A stretch of DNA of 5,455 nucleotides from Candidatus Latescibacteria bacterium 4484_7 (GCA_002085285.1 NATK01000144.1:1-5455); one strand, 5' to 3'. Positions 1-5,071 are shown, numbered from the stretch's first letter. Translations and numbers: made by a program. The notes: a model not told the origin generated them from the sequence alone.

Positions 1-603
1 ACCGAGGATCGAAAATCCTATCCCGCCTATCATTCCTTCGAGCGTCTTCGAAGGAGAGATCGAGGGAAAGAGTTTGTGCCTGCCTAACCATTTACCTGTG
101 AAATACGCCCCCGAATCGTAACACCACGTGAGTACGAACGCCACTATGACCAAAGAGAAGCCGATGGAATAATCCAACCCCTTGAGACGGGGAAGCTCTC
201 TTATGAGAATCAGGTGACTGCCCAACCAGCCGACATAGAACACTCCGAAGATCGTAACCGAAATGTGGTAGACAGCCATACCTTTTTCCTTGCGGAACAT
301 CTCGAGTATCATGATCACCATAAAAACTACGCTGAGAAAGAAGTTCGCATAGATTCCCTGATGAAAGAATATGTACCACGACAATGCCAGGCCGCTCAGT
401 ATGCCGATAAACTTGTAAGGCCTGAGCCCCTTCGCCTCCATCATCCTATAGAATTCGACGAGCCCGATGAAGATCATGATGTCGATCAATACAAGGAAAT
501 AGAAACTGCCACGTCTGGCGATTACGATAAGACAAGGGATAAAGATTACGCTCGCAATCACTCTTTTCGCGATCGAATCCTTGTTGACATTTTCTTTATT
601 CAA
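1..603 (-). CDS. cdsA: Phosphatidate cytidylyltransferase CdsA (N-terminal 201 residues; 3' end beyond window)
   Basis: CdsA is an integral membrane enzyme that makes CDP-diacylglycerol from phosphatidic acid and CTP, the branch point of bacterial phospholipid synthesis. The frame is open from TTG at 603 to the left edge. Visible are a basic start (AKRVIASVIF, residues 12-21) leading into hydrophobic segments at about 15-29, 34-52, 65-80, 86-103, 111-134 and 145-162. Two family-conserved blocks follow: DSGAYFTGKWLGRHKLFP (163-180) and SPSKTLEG (183-190). The C-terminal signature with its catalytic Asp residues lies outside the window, since the family is usually about 270 residues. The first in-frame ATG is codon 43, inside the second membrane segment, so TTG at 603 is the best start. 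It overlaps the uppS stop as TTGA and has a GGGTGAGGG-like ribosome binding site upstream, which implies translational coupling. Identity is secure; the exact start is less so. Confidence 0.92.
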   Translation of the reverse strand, partial: MNKENVNKDSIAKRVIASVIFIPCLIVIARRGSFYFLVLIDIMIFIGLVEFYRMMEAKGLRPYKFIGILSGLALSWYIFFHQGIYANFFLSVVFMVIMILEMFRKEKGMAVYHISVTIFGVFYVGWLGSHLILIRELPRLKGLDYSIGFSLVIVAFVLTWCYDSGAYFTGKWLGRHKLFPSISPSKTLEGMIGGIGFSILG

Positions 604-1358
604 CGCTTCGCCCTCACCCTTCCAAATCGTCTTTCCCTGCCGAGGTATTCCGTGATCGCCTCGAATAGGTTTGCCTCTCTGAAATCAGGCCAGAGGACAT
701 CCATCACAACAATCTCCGTGTATGCTATTTGCCAAAGGAAAAAATTGCTTACCCTGAATTCCCTGCCAGTCCTTATCAAGAGATCGGGATAGGGCAACTC
801 GGGCAGATAGAGATAACGGCGGAAAACATCTTCGTCGATCTCTTCTGCGCTGAGCTTTCCTTTTTCCACGTCAACGGTGATTCCCTTCACCGCATCGAGT
901 ATCTCCGCTCTTCCGCTGTAGCTGAGGCACAAATTCAGTATCATCCCCGTATTGTCAGAGAGTTTCTCCATCGTTTCTTTCAGAGTCTGCATCGTAGCTT
1001 CGGGAAGCATTTCAAGCCTTCCCGAGGCTGTCAATCTGATGTTGTTCTCCTTGAGTTCGAGATACTCCGAATGCAGGACATCCTTAAGAAACCTCATCAG
1101 GGCATCGACTTCTTTCTTAGGGCGGTGCCAGTTCTCGAGAGAGAATGTGTAGAGCGAAAGGGCTTCAATGCCTAACTTGGCACATGTCCTCACTGCGGTT
1201 CTGACCGATTCACGGCCAACCCTATGGCCTGCTATCCGGGGCAGATGGCGACGTTTCGCCCAACGCCCGTTACCGTCCATGATTATCGCGATATGAGCTG
1301 GCAGATTCGGATTTTTCTTGAGTCTTTCTATCTCTATTTCGATATCTTTCTTCTTCAT
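600..1358 (-). CDS. uppS: Undecaprenyl diphosphate synthase (cis-prenyltransferase)
   Basis: UppS is a soluble cis-prenyltransferase that adds isopentenyl diphosphate units to farnesyl diphosphate, giving the C55 carrier lipid for peptidoglycan and surface polysaccharides. The 252-residue product has the usual length and all family blocks: HIAIIMDGNGRWA (22-34, catalytic Asp28), RIAGHRVG (41-48), LYTFSLENWHRP (69-80), NLCLSYSGRAEI (142-153) and RTGREFRVSNFFLWQ (196-210), then AYTEI and DVLWPDF. Numbering is offset by +2 from the E. coli enzyme throughout; Arg196, Arg202, Ser204 and Glu215 match its substrate-binding residues. One oddity is Arg199, where the usual motif has a second Gly (RTGGE). 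The gene starts 21 nt after frr; the only SD-like sequence, GAGGATGATGG, is weak and somewhat distant. An in-frame TGA just upstream rules out a longer protein. It overlaps cdsA at its stop. Confidence 0.97.
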   Translation of the reverse strand: MKKKDIEIEIERLKKNPNLPAHIAIIMDGNGRWAKRRHLPRIAGHRVGRESVRTAVRTCAKLGIEALSLYTFSLENWHRPKKEVDALMRFLKDVLHSEYLELKENNIRLTASGRLEMLPEATMQTLKETMEKLSDNTGMILNLCLSYSGRAEILDAVKGITVDVEKGKLSAEEIDEDVFRRYLYLPELPYPDLLIRTGREFRVSNFFLWQIAYTEIVVMDVLWPDFREANLFEAITEYLGRERRFGRVRAKR

Positions 1359-1379
1359 TTGATGAAACCATCATCCTCG

Positions 1380-1943
1380 TTAGAATTCCATGATCTCTTT
1401 TTCTTTCTCCTCCAATAGCTCATCGAGCTTCTTTATCGATTCATCGGTCAGCTCCTGCACCTCTTTCTGATGTCTGTGTAGATCGTCTTCGGAGATGACA
1501 TGCTCCTTTTCCATCTTCTTGAGCTTCTCGTTGGCATCCCTTCGAACGTTCCTCACAGCGACCTTTGCGTCCTCGATCATCTGCTTGACGCTCTTCACCA
1601 GTTCCTTACGCCGTTCCTCGGTCAGTGGCGGGAGTTGAATCCTTATGAAGTTGCCGTCACTCTGAGGATTCAATCCAAGGTTTGACGCCTGGATCGCCTT
1701 TACGATCTCAGGTACCATCGGTTTCTCCCAGGGCTGTATCGTTATCATCTTTGGGTCTGGGACTGCTATGTTTGCCACCTGTTTTATAGGGACCAATGAG
1801 CCGTAATAATCGACCTTTATGCTGTCGAGAAGAGTGGGCGACGCCTTGCCGGTTCGGATCGTAGCAAGCTCCGCCCTCGCCATTTCAATGGACTTTTCCA
1901 TATGTTTCCTTGCTTCCTCGAAGATTTCTTCTACGGTTTCCAT
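1380..1943 (-). CDS. frr: Ribosome recycling factor
   Basis: RRF acts with EF-G after termination to split the 70S ribosome and release mRNA and tRNA. The 187-residue product matches the family length (about 185). It shows the N-terminal helix with ARAELATIRTGKASP (22-36), the beta domain with YYGSLVPIKQVANIAVPDP (46-64) and QPWEK (70-74), the NPQSDGNFIRIQLPPLTEERR stretch (92-112), and the C-terminal helices with VRNVRRDAN (130-138). Arg131 and Arg134 correspond to the conserved arginines at E. coli 129 and 132. The very charged C-terminus ends EKEKEIMEF. A textbook GGAGG lies 6 nt before the ATG and directly abuts the pyrH TGA stop, 11 nt separating the genes, so coupled translation with pyrH is likely. 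Neighbours pyrH and uppS are the usual partners. Confidence 0.98.
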   Translation of the reverse strand: METVEEIFEEARKHMEKSIEMARAELATIRTGKASPTLLDSIKVDYYGSLVPIKQVANIAVPDPKMITIQPWEKPMVPEIVKAIQASNLGLNPQSDGNFIRIQLPPLTEERRKELVKSVKQMIEDAKVAVRNVRRDANEKLKKMEKEHVISEDDLHRHQKEVQELTDESIKKLDELLEEKEKEIMEF

Positions 1944-1949
1944 CTGTTA

Positions 1950-1954
1950 CCTCC
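1950..1954 (-). promoter_or_regulatory. Ribosome binding site of frr abutting the pyrH stop
   Basis: GGAGG sits 6 nt before the frr ATG and follows the pyrH TGA without a gap (TGAGGAGG). A ribosome ending pyrH would therefore lie over the frr initiation site, which suggests termination-reinitiation coupling. Confidence 0.85.
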
Positions 1955-2668
1955 TCACTGAACGATCGTTCCCAATTTCTCCCCTTCCAGCACCTTCTTC
2001 AAATTACCCCTCTTGAATAGATTAAACACAATAATCGGGATACTGTTCTCTCTGCACAGTGCAATCGAAGTCGCATCCATTATCTTGAGTTCCTCCTTGA
2101 GGACATCGTTGTAACTCAACTCATCGATCTTCTCCGCTTTCAGATCGATCTCCGGGTCACCGCTGTAGATGCCGTCCACCTTTGTTCCTTTGACGAGCAC
2201 GTCTGCCTTTATCTCAACCGCTCTCAATGCTGCTGCGGTGTCAGTGGTGAAATAAGGATTGCCGGTACCGCCCGCGAGGATCACCAATCGGCCTTTGTCC
2301 ATATGATTCAGCGCTCTCCTCCTTATGTAAGGTTCCGCGAACTGCTCCATCGAGATCGATGTCATCACCCTCGCCTCGACTCCTCGCTGTTCGAGCGCGC
2401 TTTGAAGAGCCATTGAGTTGATTATCGTTCCCAGCATACCCATACAATCGGCGGTGACCCTGTCGACGCCCCATTTGCTGGCCTTGTAGCCTCGGAGGAT
2501 ATTACCGCCGCCCATAACTACTGCAATCTCGGCACCCGCCTCGATCGCCTCTTTCAGCTCCTCGGCGAATTCATCGACCTTTTCGAAATCAATGCTGGCA
2601 CTTTCGCCGCCGACGACTTCGCCGCTGATCTTCAGCAGCACCCTCTTGAACTTCAGTCTTTCAGACAT
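1955..2668 (-). CDS. pyrH: Uridylate (UMP) kinase
   Basis: PyrH is the bacterial hexameric UMP kinase of the amino-acid-kinase fold. It makes UDP from UMP and ATP in the cytoplasm and is usually allosterically controlled by GTP and UTP. The 237-residue product has the normal length. Motifs in order are KRVLLKISGE (8-17, phosphate-binding lysine), VVMGGGNILRG (50-60), DRVTADCMGML (69-79), GGTGNPYFTTDTAAALRA (133-150, UMP and transition-state contacts) and KGTKVDGIYSGDP (160-172, nucleotide site). The ATG follows a run of six G residues (2674-2679) with 5 nt spacing, an unusual but usable ribosome binding site. Immediately before it is the T-run of the tsf terminator, so pyrH needs readthrough or its own promoter. 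The stop lies 11 nt before frr. Identity is certain. Confidence 0.98.
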   Translation of the reverse strand: MSERLKFKRVLLKISGEVVGGESASIDFEKVDEFAEELKEAIEAGAEIAVVMGGGNILRGYKASKWGVDRVTADCMGMLGTIINSMALQSALEQRGVEARVMTSISMEQFAEPYIRRRALNHMDKGRLVILAGGTGNPYFTTDTAAALRAVEIKADVLVKGTKVDGIYSGDPEIDLKAEKIDELSYNDVLKEELKIMDATSIALCRENSIPIIVFNLFKRGNLKKVLEGEKLGTIVQ

Positions 2669-2673
2669 CTGCG

Positions 2674-2679
2674 CCCCCC
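2674..2679 (-). promoter_or_regulatory. G-run ribosome binding site of pyrH
   Basis: Six consecutive G residues lie 5 nt before the pyrH ATG and directly follow the seven T residues of the terminator. G-run pairing with the CCUCC of 16S rRNA is possible using one G-U pair. No better ribosome binding site is present. Confidence 0.6.
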
Positions 2680-2711
2680 AAAAAAAGCGCAGGAGAAAAT
2701 GGCTCCTGCGC
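2680..2711 (-). terminator. Rho-independent terminator after tsf
   Basis: Read on the minus strand, GCGCAGGAG and CTCCTGCGC form a perfect 9-bp stem (2703-2711 with 2687-2695). The loop is 7 nt (2696-2702), and seven T residues follow (2680-2686). This is a classical intrinsic terminator 41 nt after the tsf stop. It separates the highly expressed ribosomal and EF-Ts genes from pyrH-frr-uppS-cdsA. The T-run ends 11 nt before the pyrH start codon. Confidence 0.9.
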
Positions 2712-2718
2712 TATTCAC

Positions 2719-2749
2719 ATTTTAGTGATAATGATCATTTCTGCATCAA
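2719..2749 (-). promoter_or_regulatory. Possible weak promoter for pyrH
   Basis: In the 84-nt tsf-pyrH gap, TTGATG (2744-2749) and TAAAAT (2719-2724) resemble -35 and -10 elements, but the 19-nt spacer is long. A start about 7 nt downstream would place the terminator hairpin at the very 5' end of the pyrH mRNA. A perfect 10-bp palindrome, AATGATCATT (2730-2739), lies between the two elements. This is an inference from similarity only; the stretch is AT-rich and chance matches are easy. Confidence 0.3.
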
Positions 2750-2752
2750 CAA

Positions 2753-3355
2753 TCAGGACAGCTCCTCTCCAAGCTGAAAACGAGCAAAACGCCTGACGAC
2801 TATATTCTCACCCAGTTTTGCAATCGTCCCTTTAACGAGATCCTCTACAGTCTCCTTGTCGTTCTTGATAAAGGGCTGCTCCATCAGACAGACCTCATGA
2901 TAAAATTTCTCGAGCTTTCCTTCAACAATTTTATCGATAACGTTCGCCGGTTTCCCCGAACCTTCAGCCTGCTTACGATATATCTCTTTCTCCTTCTCAA
3001 TGGCATCCCCGGGCAATTCTTCCCGTCTCACTACGAGAGGAGCCGCCGCTGCCACCTGCATGGCGAGATTCTTGCCCAGCTCCTGGAAATCGTCGGTCCT
3101 TGCGACAAAATCGGTCTCACAGTTTATCTCGACGAGTACACCGAGCTTCGCGCCTGGATGAACGTATGAAAATATACTTCCTTCGTTCGCTTCTCGGTGC
3201 GACTTCTTCGATGCGGCCGCCAGTCCCTTTTCTCTCAGGACCACGATCGCCTTTTCCATGTCCCCTTCCGCCTCTTGCAGCGCCTTCTTGCAATCCATCA
3301 TCGCAGCGCCAGTTCTCTCCCTCAATTCCTTCACCTGCTGTGCCGTAATCTTCAT
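2753..3355 (-). CDS. tsf: Elongation factor Ts (short form)
   Basis: EF-Ts is the guanine-nucleotide exchange factor that releases GDP from EF-Tu. The 200-residue product starts with the UBA-like domain, MKITAQQVKELRERTGAAMMDCKKAL (1-26), followed by the loop GDMEKAIVVLREKGL (31-45). The core domain carries the EF-Tu-contacting TDFVAR (81-86) after VLVEINCE. The tail QPFIKNDKETVEDLV and the ending RRFARFQLGEELS are typical. The length matches the short forms of Thermus and many non-proteobacterial lineages rather than the ~283-residue E. coli protein, so I do not read it as a truncation. GGAGG lies 7 nt before the ATG. The gene follows rpsB by 50 nt and is closed by a strong terminator, the usual S2/EF-Ts pairing. 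Confidence 0.98.
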   Translation of the reverse strand: MKITAQQVKELRERTGAAMMDCKKALQEAEGDMEKAIVVLREKGLAAASKKSHREANEGSIFSYVHPGAKLGVLVEINCETDFVARTDDFQELGKNLAMQVAAAAPLVVRREELPGDAIEKEKEIYRKQAEGSGKPANVIDKIVEGKLEKFYHEVCLMEQPFIKNDKETVEDLVKGTIAKLGENIVVRRFARFQLGEELS

Positions 3356-3394
3356 TGCAAATCCTCCATAAAAAGCAATGCATATTCTTGAATC

Positions 3395-3415
3395 TCAACC
3401 TGCTATCAACCTGCT
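3395..3415. repeat. Tandem 10-bp repeat across the rpsB stop
   Basis: Plus-strand TCAACCTGCT occurs at 3395-3404 and again at 3406-3415, separated by one base. On the minus strand the upstream copy provides the last rpsB codons and the TGA stop, and a TAG follows at once in frame, giving tandem stops. It looks like a small slippage duplication at the gene end. Confidence 0.8.
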
Positions 3416-4089
3416 TGCTCTTCGGTCTTCCCTCTTCCTGCCTTTTCCTTTTGCGATTCCTCGATGAATTCTTTGTTCTTGAGATATCTGTTCCTGCCCT
3501 CTATAACAGCGTCGGCGAGCGTCTTCGTGAACAACTTTATTGAACGGATCGCATCGTCGTTCGCGGGGATAGGTATTTCCACTTCCTCCGGGTCACAGTT
3601 CGTATCAACGAGACCGATTATCGGTATATTGAGTTTCCTTGCTTCCTTCACCGCTATTGCTTCCTTCTTTGTGTCCACAATGATTAGGCACGAAGGGAGC
3701 TTCTTCATCTTTCTTATCCCGCTCAGGACCTTGAGCAGCTTTTTCTTCTGCTTGTCCAGATGGAGTCTCTCCTTCTTCGACAGCTGTTCCATCCTCCCGT
3801 CGTTCTCCATCGCTTCGATATCATCGAGACGTTTGATACTCTGCATGATCGTCTTGAAATTGGTCAGGGTTCCACCTAACCACCGCTCGTTTACATAGAA
3901 CATATCACAGCGTTCAGCATCCTCTTTGACGCTTTCCTTTGCCTGTCTCTTCGTTCCAACAAACATTACCGTCTTGCCTTCGGCGGCAATTTTGGTGACG
4001 AATTCATAGGCCTTCTTCAGCTGTTCCAGGGTTTTTCTTAGATCGATTATGTAGATTTCGTTTTGTTCTTTGTAGATGTAGGGTTTCAT
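3406..4089 (-). CDS. rpsB: 30S ribosomal protein S2 (uS2), N-terminus missing
   Basis: S2 is a small-subunit protein near the platform and head, needed for S1 binding. From ATG 4089 the frame gives 227 residues with family blocks MKPYIYKEQN (1-10), IYIIDLRKT (13-21), VMFVGTKRQAKE (41-52), NERWLGGTLTNF (67-78), VDTNCDPEEVEIPIPANDDAIRSI, and a charged variable tail. The same frame continues upstream without a start codon: HQTKRWNPK (4090-4116), strongly conserved S2 sequence, precedes the ATG. Native S2 has about 17 further residues including AGVHFG. Here the reading frame meets the rpsI TAG stop (4123-4125) two codons before that His. ATG 4089 equals Met27 of E. coli S2 and has no good ribosome binding site. 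The protein body is certain; the start and functionality are doubtful. A recent deletion or assembly error is the likely cause. Confidence 0.9.
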   Translation of the reverse strand: MKPYIYKEQNEIYIIDLRKTLEQLKKAYEFVTKIAAEGKTVMFVGTKRQAKESVKEDAERCDMFYVNERWLGGTLTNFKTIMQSIKRLDDIEAMENDGRMEQLSKKERLHLDKQKKKLLKVLSGIRKMKKLPSCLIIVDTKKEAIAVKEARKLNIPIIGLVDTNCDPEEVEIPIPANDDAIRSIKLFTKTLADAVIEGRNRYLKNKEFIEESQKEKAGRGKTEEQAG

Positions 4090-4122
4090 CTTTGGGTTCC
4101 AGCGCTTCGTCTGATGTAGGGT
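4075..4122. repeat. 10-bp direct repeat at the rpsB 5' junction
   Basis: Plus-strand GATGTAGGGT occurs at 4075-4084, inside rpsB codons for Lys-Pro-Tyr-Ile, and at 4113-4122, exactly between the rpsI stop and the first surviving S2 codons. The second copy spans the apparent deletion junction. It may be coincidence, or a trace of the process (slippage or misassembly) that removed the rpsB start. Confidence 0.5.
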
Positions 4123-4515
4123 CTATCTCTTGGAGAACTGGAATTTCTTCCTCCTGCCGGGCTGACCGTACTTCTTACGTTCTTTCTCCCTCGGGTCCCT
4201 CGTAAGGAATCCACCCGCTTTCAGAATCTTCTTGTAAGATTCGTCATGGAGAAGTATGGCCCTGGCTATTCCCAACTTAATAGCACCAGCCTGACCTGAC
4301 ACTCCGCCCCCTCTTACCGTCGCCTTGATATCGTACTTTTGCAACGTGTTGGTAACTTCGAGAGGTTGGCGAACCATGATGGCCAGGCTGTCTCTCTTGA
4401 CATACTCCTTCAGGTCTCTGCCGTTGACTATGATCTTTCCGCTTCCCTCGCTGAGATAAACGCGGGCCACGGATGACTTCCTTCGTCCTACGGCATGAAA
4501 AATCTCCTTTGCCAA
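4123..4515 (-). CDS. rpsI: 30S ribosomal protein S9 (uS9)
   Basis: S9 belongs to the 30S head; its C-terminal tail reaches the P-site tRNA. The 130-residue product is full length compared with the family. Visible are FHAVGRRKSSVARVYL (6-21), GSGKIIVNGRDLKEY (24-38), VRQPLEVT (48-55), the conserved TVRGGGVSGQAGAIKLGIARA (66-86), LTRDPREKERKKYG (104-117), and the universal C-terminal SKR (128-130). The start is TTG at 4515, chosen because MAKEIFHAVGRRK matches the family N-terminus and a near-perfect AAAGGAGGTGA lies just upstream. It follows rplM by 54 nt, the classic L13-S9 pair. The stop is TAG, and rpsB remnants continue in the same frame directly after it, which is abnormal. Confidence 0.98.
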   Translation of the reverse strand: MAKEIFHAVGRRKSSVARVYLSEGSGKIIVNGRDLKEYVKRDSLAIMVRQPLEVTNTLQKYDIKATVRGGGVSGQAGAIKLGIARAILLHDESYKKILKAGGFLTRDPREKERKKYGQPGRRKKFQFSKR

Positions 4516-4520
4516 ATCTT

Positions 4521-4530
4521 CACCTCCTTT
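4521..4530 (-). promoter_or_regulatory. Strong ribosome binding site for rpsI
   Basis: AAAGGAGGTG, extended by A to match the 16S 3' end almost fully, lies with its GGAGG 7 nt before the TTG at 4515. It fixes the TTG as the rpsI start and probably compensates for the weak start codon. Confidence 0.85.
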
Positions 4531-4569
4531 CGCTCATGATTCAGTGACACAAACAGGTCTTCGACATCG

Positions 4570-4914
4570 TTAAATATCGAGAGGTTCAGGCATCTGTGCC
4601 TTGTGAGGATGCTCCGGGCCTGCATATACCTTGAGCTTCTTCAGCATTCTGCGGCCGAGCTTGTTGTGAGGCAGCATCCCCTTCACCGCGTTCTTTATGA
4701 TAAAGGTCGGATCCTTTGCCATTACATCCTTGAACGGCGTGAGTCTCAGGCCGCCTGGATAATCCGAATGCCTCCAGTAGATCTTGGCTTCTCTCTTATT
4801 GCCAGTCACATGGACCTTCTCTGCGTTTACTACGATGACGAAATCACCGTGGTCCATGAACGGCACGAAGCCAACCTTGTTCTTGCCGTCGTTTGACGCA
4901 TCTCTCTCCTCCAC
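4570..4914 (-). CDS. rplM: 50S ribosomal protein L13 (uL13), N-terminus missing or frameshifted
   Basis: L13 is an early-assembling 50S protein. The open frame (GTG at 4914 to TAA) holds 114 residues. From residue 10 to the end the match to L13 is complete: GKNKVGFVPFMDHGD (10-24), FVIVVNAEKVHVTGNKR (25-41), YPGGL (52-56), NAVKGMLPHNKLGRRML (74-90), KLKVYAGPEHPHKAQ (93-107) and LDI. These 105 residues equal positions 38-142 of E. coli L13. The usual N-terminal WYVVDAxGxxLGRLA domain is absent. GGAGG at 4908-4912 is correctly placed for an ATG at 4899-4901, which reads MRQTT, a plausible native L13 start, but in another frame that soon stops. So MRQTT was probably joined to GKNK by loss of about 97 nt. 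The GTG start overlaps the ribosome binding site and is unlikely to be real. Product identity is certain; the 5' end is defective as sequenced. Confidence 0.9.
   Translation of the reverse strand: MEERDASNDGKNKVGFVPFMDHGDFVIVVNAEKVHVTGNKREAKIYWRHSDYPGGLRLTPFKDVMAKDPTFIIKNAVKGMLPHNKLGRRMLKKLKVYAGPEHPHKAQMPEPLDI
4899..4912 (-). promoter_or_regulatory. Native rplM ribosome binding site and ATG
   Basis: GGAGG (4908-4912), a 6-nt spacer AGAGAG, and ATG (4899-4901) form an ideal initiation site about 30 nt after the predicted transcription start. The ATG reads MRQTT and then leaves the L13 frame. This placement is the main reason to doubt the GTG at 4914. Confidence 0.75.
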
Positions 4915-4941
4915 CTTGAATTTCTACAACTCGAAGAATCC

Positions 4942-4970
4942 AATATATTTATTGAATATCACCGTGTCAA
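4942..4970 (-). promoter_or_regulatory. Sigma-70-type promoter for the rplM-rpsI-rpsB-tsf operon
   Basis: On the minus strand TTGACA (4965-4970, perfect -35) and TATATT (4942-4947, five of six to the -10 consensus) are separated by exactly 17 nt. The expected start near 4935 leaves about 33 nt before the rplM ATG. Its position in the gap after mtnA fits the main promoter of the ribosomal protein operon. Confidence 0.85.
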
Positions 4971-4982
4971 GTCTATATGGTA

Positions 4983-5026
4983 ATCACCCATTCATTCGCG
5001 ATCATGGGCGAATACCACAGGGTGAT
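4983..5026. repeat. Nested inverted repeat between mtnA and the rplM promoter
   Basis: ATCACCC (4983-4989) pairs with GGGTGAT (5020-5026), and inside it ATTCGC (4994-4999) pairs with GCGAAT (5008-5013) around an 8-nt loop. The arms are unpaired at 4990-4993 and 5014-5019. It begins 46 nt after the mtnA stop and ends 12 nt before the -35 element. There is no T-run on either strand, so it is not a classical terminator. It could be a factor-assisted mtnA 3' end or a protein-binding site. Confidence 0.6.
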
Positions 5027-5071
5027 CCTGATTTGCAAAGAACTGATTGAATATTAACGAATTCCACTCGA

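Noticed and set aside
92..379. Minus-strand open frame of 95 codons at the left end
   Set aside because: It lies in another frame inside cdsA, whose membrane-protein frame carries conserved family blocks.
214..792. Plus-strand open frame of 192 codons
   Set aside because: It is antisense to cdsA and the end of uppS, has no recognisable domain or ribosome binding site, and its composition follows from the opposite strand.
729..1175. Plus-strand open frame of 148 codons
   Set aside because: It lies entirely antisense to uppS and has no supporting motif or start signal.
1364..1375. ATG codons upstream of uppS as an extended start
   Set aside because: Both ATGs are out of frame with uppS, and an in-frame TGA lies between them and the chosen start.
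2753..3355. EF-Ts as a truncated protein, being much shorter than in E. coli
   Set aside because: A form of about 200 residues with complete N- and C-terminal signatures is normal in many bacterial lineages.
3464..3898. Plus-strand open frame of 144 codons with Ser/Phe-rich product
   Set aside because: It is the antisense shadow of rpsB; Ser/Phe richness results from reading Lys/Glu-rich codons backwards.
4912..4914. GTG as the true start of rplM
   Set aside because: It overlaps the GGAGG ribosome binding site, lacks its own, and the residues MEERDASND have no resemblance to L13. The ATG at 4901 fits much better. I kept the coordinate only as the limit of the usable open frame.
4903..4970. 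Riboswitch or long leader before the ribosomal operon
   Set aside because: The promoter leaves only about 33 nt before the rplM ATG, too short for a known riboswitch, and I see no such motif.
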